64,000 nucleotides of DNA from Bacillus xiapuensis (lineage in GTDB: Bacteria > Bacillota > Bacilli > Bacillales > Domibacillaceae). Positions within the stretch are counted from its first letter, which is position 1. The number at the start of each line of letters is the position of its first letter. The translations under genes were made by a program, and so were the position numbers. The stretch lies in contig NZ_KZ454939.1 in NCBI RefSeq assembly GCF_002797355.1, forward strand, positions 209,233-273,232, in the 5' to 3' direction. Below the pieces are notes generated by a model. That model was given only the letters and a program-made list of their open reading frames with translations, had not been told where the DNA came from and ran no database searches. Shown piece by piece: positions 28,945-37,615 of this stretch.

Positions 28945-29405
28945 CACGCCGTTGATTAACTAAATTTAGACAGGTCCATTTACCACATTCAAAATAATGA
29001 TATAGAAATAAGACCATTTGATCTCACCAAGCCAAGGGTCATGCGCTGAAAGGCCACGGACGATAAGTTGGGATTAGAAATGGAAAACTTTATCTGTTTA
29101 TATAACCAATGAAGGCGGCAAAAAGCTGATTGAATACCGCTTTTTCGCTCGTGCCGAATAAAACGGGCATATTCAAGTTTTGCTTAGTCCAGCGAAAAAA
29201 GGGTTCAATGCTCTAACGAGGTTTAAACAGGTTGGTGATCTCTTCTGCCGATACATAACGTAAGCTGGTTACCACACGAACTTCTCGTCCTTCGTCATCT
29301 TTAAAAAACACTACCCGATGATGTTTTTTGGAACGAGATTGGACAGGCTCAAGGGACAAGTCACATCTTGTGCCGCGTTTAAACCCTCTTGTGGCAAGCG
29401 TTGAA
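28945..29405 (-). mobile_element. Truncated relic of the IS4-family element
   Basis: About 460 bases resemble the intact element at 19789-21042, starting with the same terminus (CACGCCGTTGATTAACTAAA) and including a transposase piece (VVFFKDDEGREVRVVTSLRYVSAEEI). Internal deletions and stops are present and the other end is missing. The stretch 28656-28944 before it holds only a decayed short frame (28762-28935) that I cannot assign. Confidence 0.75.
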
Positions 29406-29619
29406 GCCACCTCTTCACAGTTCAAACAAACGGTATAGATTTTTTCAGAGCCCCTCGTCATTTTTTTACCCATTGGACGAAGATTTATATCATCCGTTGC
29501 CTGCACAAATGATTTTCCGCTTTAGATTGACTACACACCAAATGATGTGAGTGAATGGAGATATCTCGAAGCCCAGAAGTGAAAAAATTAAGAAGCTGGG
29601 ACAAAGGTTTTCAGCTTAT

Positions 29620-29680
29620 AAAAAAGCCGAACTATTAATTAGAACTCTCCTTCAGAGTTTCGTAATAGTTCGGTTTTATT
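29620..29680 (+). terminator. Long composite hairpin with T-rich tail
   Basis: An outer stem CCGAACTATTA/TAATAGTTCGG (29627-29637 with 29663-29673) and an inner AACTCT/AGAGTT stem, followed by TTTTATTGTTT. It follows AAGCTGGGACAAAGG, a phrase I associate with intergenic repeats of Firmicutes, so it may be such a repeat rather than the end of a local gene. Confidence 0.45.
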
Positions 29681-29775
29681 GTTTCTCATCATTCCAAGGC
29701 GGAGGTCTTAAATAGCCCATAAAAAGGATTAAATAGCATTTTGTGTTAACTCATTATGCGTGCTACCAAGCGAGA

Positions 29776-29816
29776 GCGCTGTAGAAAATCTGTGCCTATT
29801 TTCTTGACGCAGTATC
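29776..29816 (+). mobile_element. IS3-family end fragment
   Basis: GTAGAAAATCTGTGCCTATT and the following TTCTTGACGCAGTATCG closely match, in opposite orientation, the terminal 35 bases of the IS3 element at 24152. Nothing else of that element is present. Confidence 0.55.
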
Positions 29817-29987
29817 GTATCGCCAAGGACCTGCATTCATTAAAAAGGAAGCGTATTTTTCTTAGAACTGCTCAAAGCCGTTTGTTGCGGGAACTCTCCG
29901 TTTAAAAGCTTTTGCCATATAGGGAATTAGGTTTAACGGCTCTTATAAAGGTCATAATAAAAGTATTACTTTACTAAGGGGGTCATT

Positions 29988-30737
29988 ATGGATTTATCTT
30001 TGTGGTTAGAGTACGGCTGGATTTTGATCGTTCTGATTCTATTAGAAGGGGTTTTATCCGCTGATAATGCGCTGGTTTTAGCGGTGATGGCGAAGAATTT
30101 ACCGGCGGAGCTGCAAAAGAAAGCCATTAATACAGGCTTGCTGCTGGCTTTCATATTTAGAATTGGAGCCATTTTTCTTATTTCCTTTCTTTTCCACGTT
30201 TGGCAAGTGCAAGCGATTGGAGCAGCCTATTTAATTTTCATTGCGTTAAGGCATTTGTTTAAAAGAAATAAGGGGGGCAAAAAGGATAAGAAGGTGAAAA
30301 GCTATCGCATGACGATTGCCCAAATAGCCTTGGCTGATATCGCCTTTGCGATAGATTCTATTCTGGCTGCCGTTGCTCTGGCTATTGCTTTGCCTGATAC
30401 ACCGATAGGCGCTATCGGAGGGATGGATGGCGCTAAGTTTATTGTGATAATATTAGGAGCACTGGCAGGATTGATCGTGATTAAATTTTCAGCCGGTTTC
30501 TTCGTCACGCTGTTAGTCAAGCGTCCTAGTCTTGAAACAGCTGCGATGGTATTAGTGGGCTGGGTAGGAGTGAAGCTGTTAATGCATACGCTTGCCCACC
30601 CTTCGATAAATCTCATTGCACATGATTTTGTGGAAGGGCCTGTCTGGAAAATTATCTTTTGGTCAGTTATGGTTCTGATCGCCTTGGGCGGCTGGTTTCT
30701 ATCTAAAAGAGAGCCTCAAAAACTGACGAACGAATGA
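29988..30737 (+). CDS. TerC family membrane protein
   Basis: A 249-residue protein with about seven spans and the conserved acidic membrane motifs of TerC: LLEGVLSADNALVLAVMAKNL near residue 20 and ADIAFAIDSILAAVALA near residue 110. B. subtilis relatives (YceF, YkoY, YjbE) export manganese, often in support of secreted proteins. The AAGGGGG ribosome site is well placed. It appears to be a single-gene unit. The substrate is inferred from the family. Confidence 0.9.
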   Translation: MDLSLWLEYGWILIVLILLEGVLSADNALVLAVMAKNLPAELQKKAINTGLLLAFIFRIGAIFLISFLFHVWQVQAIGAAYLIFIALRHLFKRNKGGKKDKKVKSYRMTIAQIALADIAFAIDSILAAVALAIALPDTPIGAIGGMDGAKFIVIILGALAGLIVIKFSAGFFVTLLVKRPSLETAAMVLVGWVGVKLLMHTLAHPSINLIAHDFVEGPVWKIIFWSVMVLIALGGWFLSKREPQKLTNE

Positions 30738-30835
30738 GGCAACATTTATACAAGTGATCTTTCCTGTGGGGGAAGGCCGCTTGTTCTTTTTGTACGGGTA
30801 TGCAAGGGGTTATCAGTTTTTTTCCTGATAGACGA

Positions 30836-30867
30836 TAAAAAACAAGATGCGGCAGCCGCACCTTGTT
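30836..30867 (-). terminator. Terminator after the MFS transporter gene
   Basis: A stem AACAAG, GCGG/CCGC, CTTGTT with small internal mismatches, followed on the minus strand by a run of six T. It overlaps the stop codon of the transporter gene. Confidence 0.7.
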
Positions 30868-32050
30868 AAGATTCTGGTGAAAAGAGAGACTTATCCTCCA
30901 CTTTATTGGTCATAACAGAAAGCACGATGCCTAGCGTGATCATCCCGACTGCAATAAAGGTAATCCACATATAGCTGGTTCCGCTGTGCAGCAGGATGGT
31001 GCCTAATGTGGCACCAATGCAATTAGCTAAATTAAAAACAGAGGCAGCAATGGTTCCGGACAGGGATGGTGCTTCTTTAGCGCCAAGAATAATTTTTGCG
31101 TTAAGGATTGGGCCGGTTCCGAATGCTCCGGCACCGAATAAAAAGCTCATCACAAAAGCTAATGGCGGGATTCGAATAATAAACGTAAAGGCAACAAGCG
31201 TCATCGCCAAAATGATTAACGCCAAAATTAATCGTTTTGTTAACAGCTGAGGGCGTATGCTCCCGGATATAAAGTTCCCGATCACCGCGCCTAGACCAAA
31301 GCAGAAAAATGCTGCGGTGATGCCGGTAACTTCCAATCCTGCAAATTCGCGCAGAATGGGTTCGATAAATGTATAGGCCGTGAATACACCGGAATATCCG
31401 AACACAATAACCGCCAAGATGAGCATGACACTTTTATTGGTAAAGATGCGCAGTTCTTTCTTCAGGTTCGGGGCATCCCCAAGCTTTATATTCGGTGTAC
31501 ATAGAATTAAGCCGATGAATGCCAGAAATCCAAGGATCACAATAAACCAGAAAACATAGCGCCAGTCTAAGATGCCGCCTAAATAGGAGCCAAAGGGAAC
31601 CCCAAGCATGACAGCAATGGTCAGTCCTCCTTGGACGGCAGCAATCGCCCGCGGCCCCTTCTCTGGAGACGAAATATAATAAGCCATAGACATAGCTAGC
31701 CCGAAGAAAGGGGCATGCATAGCTGCTGAGAATAATCTGGATAATAAGAGTACTTCAAAGCTCGGAGCCATTGCCGCCAACGAATTGCTTACGATAAACA
31801 CCGCCATTAGGCCGATAAGCAGCGGTCTTGGAGGAACTTGGATTGTTGCCATCCGCAAAATGGGGCCAATAATAGCGACACTGATGGCATAGACACTTAA
31901 TAATAAGCCGGTGGTGGAAACGGGTACATCTAAATCGGATGCAAACTGAGTCAATAGACCAGTGACAACATATTCTGTCATTCCGATAGCAAAAGTCGAG
32001 ATCATAAAAATAATGAGAACAGCGTTTCTGGGTGCTTGAAACTGCTTCAT
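30866..32050 (-). CDS. MFS transporter, DHA1 drug/purine efflux type
   Basis: A 394-residue twelve-span carrier. It starts FMISTFAIGMTEYVVTGLLTQFASDLDVPVSTTGLLLSVYA, the N-terminal pattern of the AraJ/PbuE-like DHA1 exporters. It has the GVPFGSYLGGILDWRYVFW motif C region in helix 5, typical of drug:proton antiporters. Export of purines, sugars or drugs cannot be separated from sequence alone. TAAGGAGG precedes the start. It is a single-gene unit on the minus strand with its own terminator. Confidence 0.88.
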   Translation of the reverse strand: MKQFQAPRNAVLIIFMISTFAIGMTEYVVTGLLTQFASDLDVPVSTTGLLLSVYAISVAIIGPILRMATIQVPPRPLLIGLMAVFIVSNSLAAMAPSFEVLLLSRLFSAAMHAPFFGLAMSMAYYISSPEKGPRAIAAVQGGLTIAVMLGVPFGSYLGGILDWRYVFWFIVILGFLAFIGLILCTPNIKLGDAPNLKKELRIFTNKSVMLILAVIVFGYSGVFTAYTFIEPILREFAGLEVTGITAAFFCFGLGAVIGNFISGSIRPQLLTKRLILALIILAMTLVAFTFIIRIPPLAFVMSFLFGAGAFGTGPILNAKIILGAKEAPSLSGTIAASVFNLANCIGATLGTILLHSGTSYMWITFIAVGMITLGIVLSVMTNKVEDKSLFSPES

Positions 32051-32533
32051 GCTTAGCTACCTCCTTAAGTTCAATCTAAAGGTTGTATGTACAGATAAGG
32101 CCGGTTGAATGCCGGCAGTTTTGTTCAAAAAAAGATCCGTGTCATGTGCCCTGCGTTTATTTACATTAAATGATTGCCGGATCAATGTAAATAAAAAATC
32201 AGATTCCTCACACTTTTTTTGCCTTCCTTGCCCATAGGTGCCAAGCTCAGTACATAGAAGAAAGACATTTGCTGAACATAAGCGCGCGAATATCCGTTCA
32301 GAACAAAGGGAACCTTCAGCCCTGCTTCTTTGTTTAACGTGAACATAAATAGAGAAAGGGAGTTGACAGGGTTCACTCTATTACTGGGAGGTTTGGAGCC
32401 GATTGCAATAGGGCAGCAGGCTTTTAAAAGTTTCATTCGTTTTACTAAACGGATCGAAGGGCGTTCTTGTAAACTCCTTCTAGGCTTTTGTTGATCGGCA
32501 GGGTAAAGACAGCTTTTGTGAATAAGAAGATGA
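32051..32533. other. Intergenic stretch without a supported gene
   Basis: It holds the promoter side of the MFS gene and decayed sequence leading into the M28 peptidase relic. An 84-codon minus-strand frame (32182-32436) has no ribosome site and no family resemblance. I see no RNA gene or repeat. Confidence 0.5.
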
Positions 32534-33475
32534 GCGCCTCATCCAGTTGCCCATTCCTTTCTATATGATGTCTATCAAGTTTTGCCGAATGAAACGGATT
32601 TCACTGCATTTAAGGGAGCGGGAATGTATGGATTGAATTTTGCTTTCTTCGAGGACTTCCAGCACCACGGGGAGAATATGCTGTATTTAGTTCAGCATCT
32701 CGGTTCGCTGAATTTAGTGGAAAAAGATGATGGCCACCACGTTTATTTTAATATTTTTGGGAATAAGATGATTACTTTTTCGGAAGCATTCGTCAAGCCT
32801 CTGATGATCTTTACTACTGTTTGCTGGTTATGTACTTTCGTTGTCGGATATAAAAGAAAGCATCTAACGATTACGGGGACGGCTGCCGGATGTTTGCTCT
32901 GCTTCATTCCTTTATTATTAAGGTATGGATTAGGCGATCTATCCAAGACGGTCATCCCCAATATCTTTACGGAAAATAAGCGGATGAACCAACAGATTGG
33001 AACGATACCTCGGCTGTTTTTCATTGTCTATTCCATGATAGCCTGGATCTATCAATGGCTAGTCCAAGAAAATAATCCATATAACTTAACAATGGGGGCA
33101 TGGATCAGTTGGGTCATTCTATTAATAATTGCCAGCTTTCAGCATCCAGGCTCCAGCTACATTTTTGCATGGCCGCTGTTATTAGGATTACTTGGGCTGA
33201 ATGCTTTAATGTTTATAAACGATGCAGTCTCTTGGAAGAGCTGCTTCATCACGATGGTTCCGGCGGCATCTGTCATTCTCATCACAGGGCCGGTCTTATA
33301 TCTTTGGTATGTGTTATTGTCGACTGAATTTATCAGTGTTTTATTAGCATTTGCGGTATTATTAAGTGTTTTGTTCCTGTTGATTATTAGCACATTCCGT
33401 TTACAATGCACTGCCGGGTTATCCATTAGTTTATTGAGCATTGGGGTCTTAATTGCCGCGTTTCCCTTCCTGTAA
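32534..33475 (+). pseudogene. Truncated M28-family aminopeptidase with membrane C-terminus
   Basis: The frame opens after a stop at 32531 without a start codon. It reads HPVAHSFLYDVYQVLPNETDFTAFKGAGMYGLNFAFFEDFQHHGENML. This is the second half of an M28 peptidase catalytic domain, but the loop carrying the usual YHTPxD zinc-ligand segment is missing between FAFF and HHGENM. Eight or so membrane helices follow, as in vacuolar-type M28 proteases. With the first half of the active site gone it cannot be a peptidase. An ATG at 32624 could still express the membrane part. Confidence 0.75.
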
Positions 33476-33571
33476 AACGTTATGTGAATCGTTTAAGGGG
33501 ATTGAAGAGCATGCCGAAACATGCTCTCAGTTATTTTTTGTGTTGTTCTGCAGGCAGGGAAGAACGAGCGT

Positions 33572-34006
33572 TTATGATTCGCTGTCTGCGGATTGTGTGG
33601 AGACTTGCCAAGTAATGCCGAATTTATCCGTTACTTGTCCATATAGAGGGGACCAGAAAGTTTTTTGAAGAGGCATGTTCACCTGTCCGCCTTCCTGCAG
33701 CTTGCCAAATACTTCTTTTGCTTTCTCAGTATGGCTGATGGTGATAGCCAAGGTCACTTGCGAACCTAATTGATAAGGTGTTCCTGGAAAAGTATCAGAC
33801 AGCATAATATCCGTGCTGCCGACTTTCAGATGAGCATTGAGCACACGGTCTTTCGCTTCAGAGGATAGGGGAGCATCCGGTCTTTCTGGCATATCTCCAA
33901 AGGTTTTCAGGCTTAATACTTTCGCATCTAACGCATTTTGATAGAATTGGATCGCTTCCTGTCCATTTCCGTTTAAGACGAGATATGGATGCATTCCTAG
34001 AATCAT
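33572..34006 (-). CDS. VOC family protein, PhnB-like
   Basis: A 144-residue glyoxalase/dioxygenase-fold protein of the PhnB group (MILGMHPYLVLNGNGQEAIQFYQNALDAKVLS, AHLKVGSTDIMLSDTFPG, FWSPLYGQVTDKFGITWQV). The metal-ligand pattern of true enzymes is poor, as often in PhnB-like proteins, so the substrate is unknown. The name is historical and does not tie it to the phosphonate operon 3 kb away. I start at ATG 34006 after AAGAGGTG. Confidence 0.9.
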   Translation of the reverse strand: MILGMHPYLVLNGNGQEAIQFYQNALDAKVLSLKTFGDMPERPDAPLSSEAKDRVLNAHLKVGSTDIMLSDTFPGTPYQLGSQVTLAITISHTEKAKEVFGKLQEGGQVNMPLQKTFWSPLYGQVTDKFGITWQVSTQSADSES

Positions 34007-34330
34007 AACGGTCACCTCTTTGACTATTTTTTCGTTGCTTTTATACTAAATGAGTTTCGCTTTTATGATATTAAACATACCATAAAGCTGCAAGGGTCGG
34101 CAGCATCGTTTGGAACGCATACATGCAGAATCATAAAATCACCCTTTAAGCAGCGGGGGATTCTATCAACCGGGTATTTAGAACTGTAATCTTCTGCTTA
34201 AAGCCCCCCATCTTGAAATGGAGTGCACCTTCTTACTGCATGCTGGTCAAATGCATGATACTATTTACGGAGATTCAATGGGGAAATCATTCGGCTGGAA
34301 GAATGAAGCGCAAGAAAGGAGAAAAAAGCA
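34007..34330. other. Intergenic stretch with a 10-bp inverted repeat
   Basis: Divergent promoter region between the VOC and GNAT genes. It contains CTTTAAGCAG (34144-34153) and its exact complement CTGCTTAAAG (34194-34203), with GGGGG just inside the first arm and CCCCCC just outside the second. I see no gene. Confidence 0.45.
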
Positions 34331-34783
34331 ATGAAGATACGCAAGCTCGCCTTAGATGAGCAGCCCCCTATGGACTTGCTTTTGTCAGCAGATCCTTCCC
34401 GGACACTTGTGGAGGAATATGTCCTCAGAGGGCAATGTTTTGTCGCCTATTTAAACAAGGAGATCATAGGTGTCTATGTTCTCCTGCTGACAAGGCCTGA
34501 AACGGTCGAGCTGGTTAATATAGCGGTAGCTGAAAACCATCGAGGCAAAGGATTCGGCAAGCAGCTGATTCATCATGCCATTGAACAGGCAAAGCGCTTA
34601 GGATGTAAAACCATTGAGGTCGGCACAGGCAACTCCAGCATTGGACAGCTGGCTCTTTATCAAAAATGCGGCTTTCGAATAACGGGCATTGATAAAGATT
34701 TCTTTCTTAGACATTATTCGGAAGAGATATTTGAAAATGGTATACAGGCCGTAGATATGGTGCGGCTGTCGCAAGATGTGTAA
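34331..34783 (+). CDS. GNAT family N-acetyltransferase
   Basis: A 150-residue acetyl-CoA-dependent acyltransferase. The acetyl-CoA loop is VAENHRGKGFGKQLIHHAIEQAKRLG (motif A, R/Q-x-x-G-x-G/A) near residue 75, followed by motif B LALYQKCGFRITGID. A GAAAGGAG ribosome site precedes the ATG. The substrate is unknown. It is isolated. Confidence 0.92.
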   Translation: MKIRKLALDEQPPMDLLLSADPSRTLVEEYVLRGQCFVAYLNKEIIGVYVLLLTRPETVELVNIAVAENHRGKGFGKQLIHHAIEQAKRLGCKTIEVGTGNSSIGQLALYQKCGFRITGIDKDFFLRHYSEEIFENGIQAVDMVRLSQDV

Positions 34784-34985
34784 CGTGCATCTTCAAATAG
34801 CAGGGATTCTCTGTTATCCATTGAGAGAAAAGGCGATCATCGCAGCGTCCTGATTCTGCGCCTTTGTGCCCTGCATCGTGCAGAACGACATAAGGTGCCG
34901 CGATCTTTCGCTAAGCTTTTGCTTCCCTGTTCTATGCTTGAAGCGGGAGTCACGCGGCACTTTATATGCGGGATAGCCATCAAGC

Positions 34986-35378
34986 TTAAGTCTTTAATGT
35001 GCGGAGAGCCCCCGCCACTTTTCGGGCAAACGATAAGGGCGGCTCCACAGATTGAAAATGAACATAGAGGATGTTTGGCTTTGCGTATAGCCAATGATTA
35101 TGAAGCGCACTGATGATAAGGCCGCTGGCGGCAAGCGCATGAACAAAAGCCGGCACCTCTTTTTCGAGAAGCACCGTTTCACCAAGATTCAAGGCATGGC
35201 CATGACGATCCAACGATTCAAACATCATTTCGCTGTGAAGCTCTGCACGGCTTGGCCGTCCTTGTATCGTCACGGCGAGATCACGCTTCAGCTCGACAGA
35301 ACAGACGCCGTTATGGACGGATGGTTTCCCTTGAAGTATCTGGCCGAATTGCTGGCAAAGTGTTTGATAGCTGCTCAT
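34986..35378 (-). CDS. DUF1259 domain protein
   Basis: A 130-residue protein matching one DUF1259 domain: VHNGVCSVELKRDLAVTIQGRPSRAELHSEMMFESL, then NLGETVLLEKEVPAFVHALAASGLIISALHNHWLYAKPNILYVHFQSVEPPLSFARKVAGAL. The conserved H-N-H-W is present. Function is not known. GAGGAGG precedes the ATG. It stands alone on the minus strand; 34784-34985 beside it shows no gene. Confidence 0.8.
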   Translation of the reverse strand: MSSYQTLCQQFGQILQGKPSVHNGVCSVELKRDLAVTIQGRPSRAELHSEMMFESLDRHGHALNLGETVLLEKEVPAFVHALAASGLIISALHNHWLYAKPNILYVHFQSVEPPLSFARKVAGALRTLKT

Positions 35379-35518
35379 TAGGTCCCTCCTCTTCTAAGTT
35401 GCTACAGTGTATGCCCAAGAAAGAGAGAGGGGAACTTGTATGCTCCGGAATGTGGAGAATCGAAAGCGATTTAATGCAGAAGCTGTAAAGGTTCAGAGGA
35501 AATGAAAAAGCCGGGGGG

Positions 35519-35710
35519 TTACCCCAGCAATAAGAAGTTTTTCCAGCAGCTGCAGTTTTTTTGAAACCGCACAATCAGCTGGTCCAACTCTTGGCTGTAT
35601 CTAACGGTTTCTTCATGGCTCAAACCGCTTTTTATGCCAACCGAAATCATGAAATCTCGTTTTAAGTCTATTTCATGGAGTAAGTGACTGCAATGTTCTT
35701 GAATATCCAA
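35519..35710 (-). CDS. Spo0E-like sporulation phosphatase
   Basis: A 63-residue helical hairpin of the Spo0E family, which dephosphorylates Spo0A~P and so delays sporulation. The diagnostic segment is LKRDFMISVGIKSGLSHEETVRYSQELDQLIVRF, with the catalytic SQELD. The start is a TTG with GAGAAGGA upstream. It is an isolated single gene, as is usual for these proteins. Confidence 0.85.
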   Translation of the reverse strand: MDIQEHCSHLLHEIDLKRDFMISVGIKSGLSHEETVRYSQELDQLIVRFQKNCSCWKNFLLLG

Positions 35711-36093
35711 CGATCCTTCTCTCCCGATAGTAAATTTTTTGTAAATCTATCAGGTAATAATATACACAATTTTATTTGAATTTGAAAGGTATAAAGAAAA
35801 ATTTGTCAAAAAAATCAGGGCAGCTCTTCTGAAAGTGAAAGGTACGCAGAATGAAAAGGTGGATTTGCAGAATTATACGAACCCAATTTCCTTCTTTTCC
35901 TTCCTGGGTGCCTCAGAAGAAGGCATACTATATTTATTAGATCGCTTGTCTAGACCAACGGCTTGTGATCCGTATTCTTTGTGAATCAAACTGATTGGTA
36001 GGGTTATAAGGTTTGGAGTATTTTTTGGCCGCAAAAAATCAAGGCATTAAAAAAGCGATGGCTTTGAAACAATTATAGGCTTCTTATTCGAAA

Positions 36094-36138
36094 AAAGGGA
36101 GTTTATCGCCTGCAGATAGCAGGTGATGAACTCCCTTT
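36094..36138 (-). terminator. Orphan terminator-like hairpin
   Basis: AAAGGGAGTTTATC, CCTGC paired with GCAGG, GATGAACTCCCTTT, a near-perfect 20-bp stem. It has AAAAAA on its left, giving a T-run on the minus strand. No minus-strand gene lies upstream of it, so it may be the trace of a lost gene or the end of an antisense RNA. Confidence 0.55.
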
Positions 36139-36318
36139 GGTTATGAGGAAGACTTTTTCAGTGGCCCCGGGAGACAGCATAGTTTTTCCTAACTATCTAT
36201 ACAAGAGGAACAAGATCACTAACGGGATGGCCTAAAAGGACAGAGATATCAACCTCAAGGATTTCTTTGGTAGATACTTGGTTATTTCACTTGAACTGAG
36301 TTCTAGGAAGGAATGGTT

Positions 36319-36343
36319 CCACAATTTTTGTTGAAAATTGTGG
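36319..36343. repeat. 10-bp palindrome upstream of the phosphonate operon
   Basis: CCACAATTTT, 5 bases, AAAATTGTGG. It lies about 190 bases before the operon start and could be an operator or a small hairpin. Confidence 0.5.
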
Positions 36344-36534
36344 GATATTAAAAGGATTGTAAATAAATTGTTAATTTTTATGGTGAATTTGCTTGGTATT
36401 TGATTGATAAATAGTGGATTTACAGGGAATTCAACAAAAAACAAACTATTAACAATCAAAGCAAAGCTGCTTAATATTGCTGGATTATAGTAAAGGTAAG
36501 CAAAACAACATATTCACTGACAGGGGGAAGAAGG

Positions 36535-37605
36535 ATGAGGAAGACGAAATGGATTAGTTTGTCAGCTGTTTTGGGGCTATCTTTATTAGCGGGATGTTCG
36601 GGTGAAGAAAAAGCTTCGGGGGAAGCAGGGAATAGCAAACTTGCCGGGGAGCTAACGGTTTACACCGCTATTGAAGAAGAATTAATTCCTGTTTATCTTG
36701 AGTCTTTTGAGGAGAAGTATCCCGACATTGATTTGAACATTGTTCGGGACTCGACGGGCGTGATTACAGCCAAGCTATTGGCCGAGGGGAAGAATACTCC
36801 GGCAGATGTTGTTTGGGGAACGGCCGCTTCCAGCTTATTGGCTTTAGAGGAGAAAGAGATGCTTGAAGGCTATTCGCCTAAAGGAGCGGATCGTGTCCAG
36901 CCGCAATTTAAGGATAAGAATCAGCCAGAAAAATGGGTTGGCAATACCGCATTTATGACAGGCATTGCGGTTAACAAAGCAGAGCTCCAGAAGAAAAAGC
37001 TGCCTATGCCCAAGTCTTATAAAGACTTGCTGAAACCGGAATATAAAGGAACGCTCGTCATGCCTCATCCCGCTTCTTCGGGAACCGGTTTCTTAACCGT
37101 TTCGGCCTGGCTGCAAATGATGGGAGAAGAGGAAGGCTGGGAGTACATGAAAGAACTTCATAAGAATATCGCCACCTATACTCATTCGGGCTCAAAGCCT
37201 GCTAAGCTGGCTGGTGCCGGAGAATATCCAATTGGTGTGTCACTTGTCTACAGTGCCGTCAAGGAACAGCAGTCAGGTGCTCCGGTCGAGGTGATTCTGC
37301 CAAAAGAAGGATTAGGCTGGGAAGTGGAAGCCAATGCCCTAATTAATAAAGAGGACAAAAAAGATGAAAAAGCAGCAAAAGCCTTTTTAGACTGGGCGAT
37401 ATCCGATGAAGCAATGCAAGAATATTTTAAAGCAAATGGTTTTGCAACGATTCAGCATGATTATAAAAATCCCGATGGGTTTCCTGAAAACATAGAGGAC
37501 ATGCTTATACCAAACAATGATCTTCAATGGGCGGCCCAGAATAGAAGTGGAATTTTAAGCAGATGGGAAAAGGAATTTGGACAAAAAGCTGAGCCGAAGG
37601 AATAA
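36535..37605 (+). CDS. 2-aminoethylphosphonate ABC transporter, substrate-binding lipoprotein (PhnS-like)
   Basis: A 356-residue lipoprotein: signal peptide with lipobox LLAGC (Cys near residue 21), then a periplasmic-binding fold (ELTVYTAIEEELIPVYLESFEEKYP, STGVITAKLLAEGKNTPADVVWG, AGAGEYPIGVSLVYSAVKEQ). It belongs to the iron/AEP/polyamine binding group. The substrate is assigned from the operon: the transporter genes are fused in order to phnX and phnW. TGACAGGGGGAAG provides the ribosome site. First gene of a seven-gene operon. Confidence 0.85.
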   Translation: MRKTKWISLSAVLGLSLLAGCSGEEKASGEAGNSKLAGELTVYTAIEEELIPVYLESFEEKYPDIDLNIVRDSTGVITAKLLAEGKNTPADVVWGTAASSLLALEEKEMLEGYSPKGADRVQPQFKDKNQPEKWVGNTAFMTGIAVNKAELQKKKLPMPKSYKDLLKPEYKGTLVMPHPASSGTGFLTVSAWLQMMGEEEGWEYMKELHKNIATYTHSGSKPAKLAGAGEYPIGVSLVYSAVKEQQSGAPVEVILPKEGLGWEVEANALINKEDKKDEKAAKAFLDWAISDEAMQEYFKANGFATIQHDYKNPDGFPENIEDMLIPNNDLQWAAQNRSGILSRWEKEFGQKAEPKE

Positions 37606-37615
37606 GCGGGAAAGG

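Larger units (their letters stand above)
29406..29987. other. Gene-free stretch with mobile-element debris
   Basis: No intact gene. It contains sequence of unknown origin joined to the IS4 relic (29406-29520), a hairpin element (29620-29680) and an IS3 end fragment (29776-29816). A good ribosome site (AAGGGGG) for terC lies at its right edge. I looked for a yybP-ykoY manganese riboswitch ahead of terC and did not find one. Confidence 0.5.
35711..36534. other. Long A+T-rich intergenic region before the phosphonate operon
   Basis: No supported gene in about 820 bases; a 75-codon minus-strand frame (36232-36459) lies in low-complexity A+T sequence. It contains a terminator-like hairpin (36094-36138) and a 10-bp palindrome (36319-36343). 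A TATAGT at 36486-36491 could be the -10 of the phosphonate operon, but I find no convincing -35. Confidence 0.5.

Noticed and set aside
29820-29987. yybP-ykoY manganese riboswitch ahead of terC
   Set aside because: The conserved core elements are not present in the upstream region.
34144-34209. Possible pseudoknot: CTTTAAGCAG/CTGCTTAAAG with GGGGG and CCCCCC
   Set aside because: The two helices would need to bridge a 10-bp stem with connectors of one and zero bases, which is sterically unlikely. Kept only as an inverted repeat.
36232-36459. Minus-strand 75-codon frame in the A+T-rich region
   Set aside because: Low-complexity Ile/Leu/Ser/Phe composition expected from A+T-rich DNA and no ribosome site.
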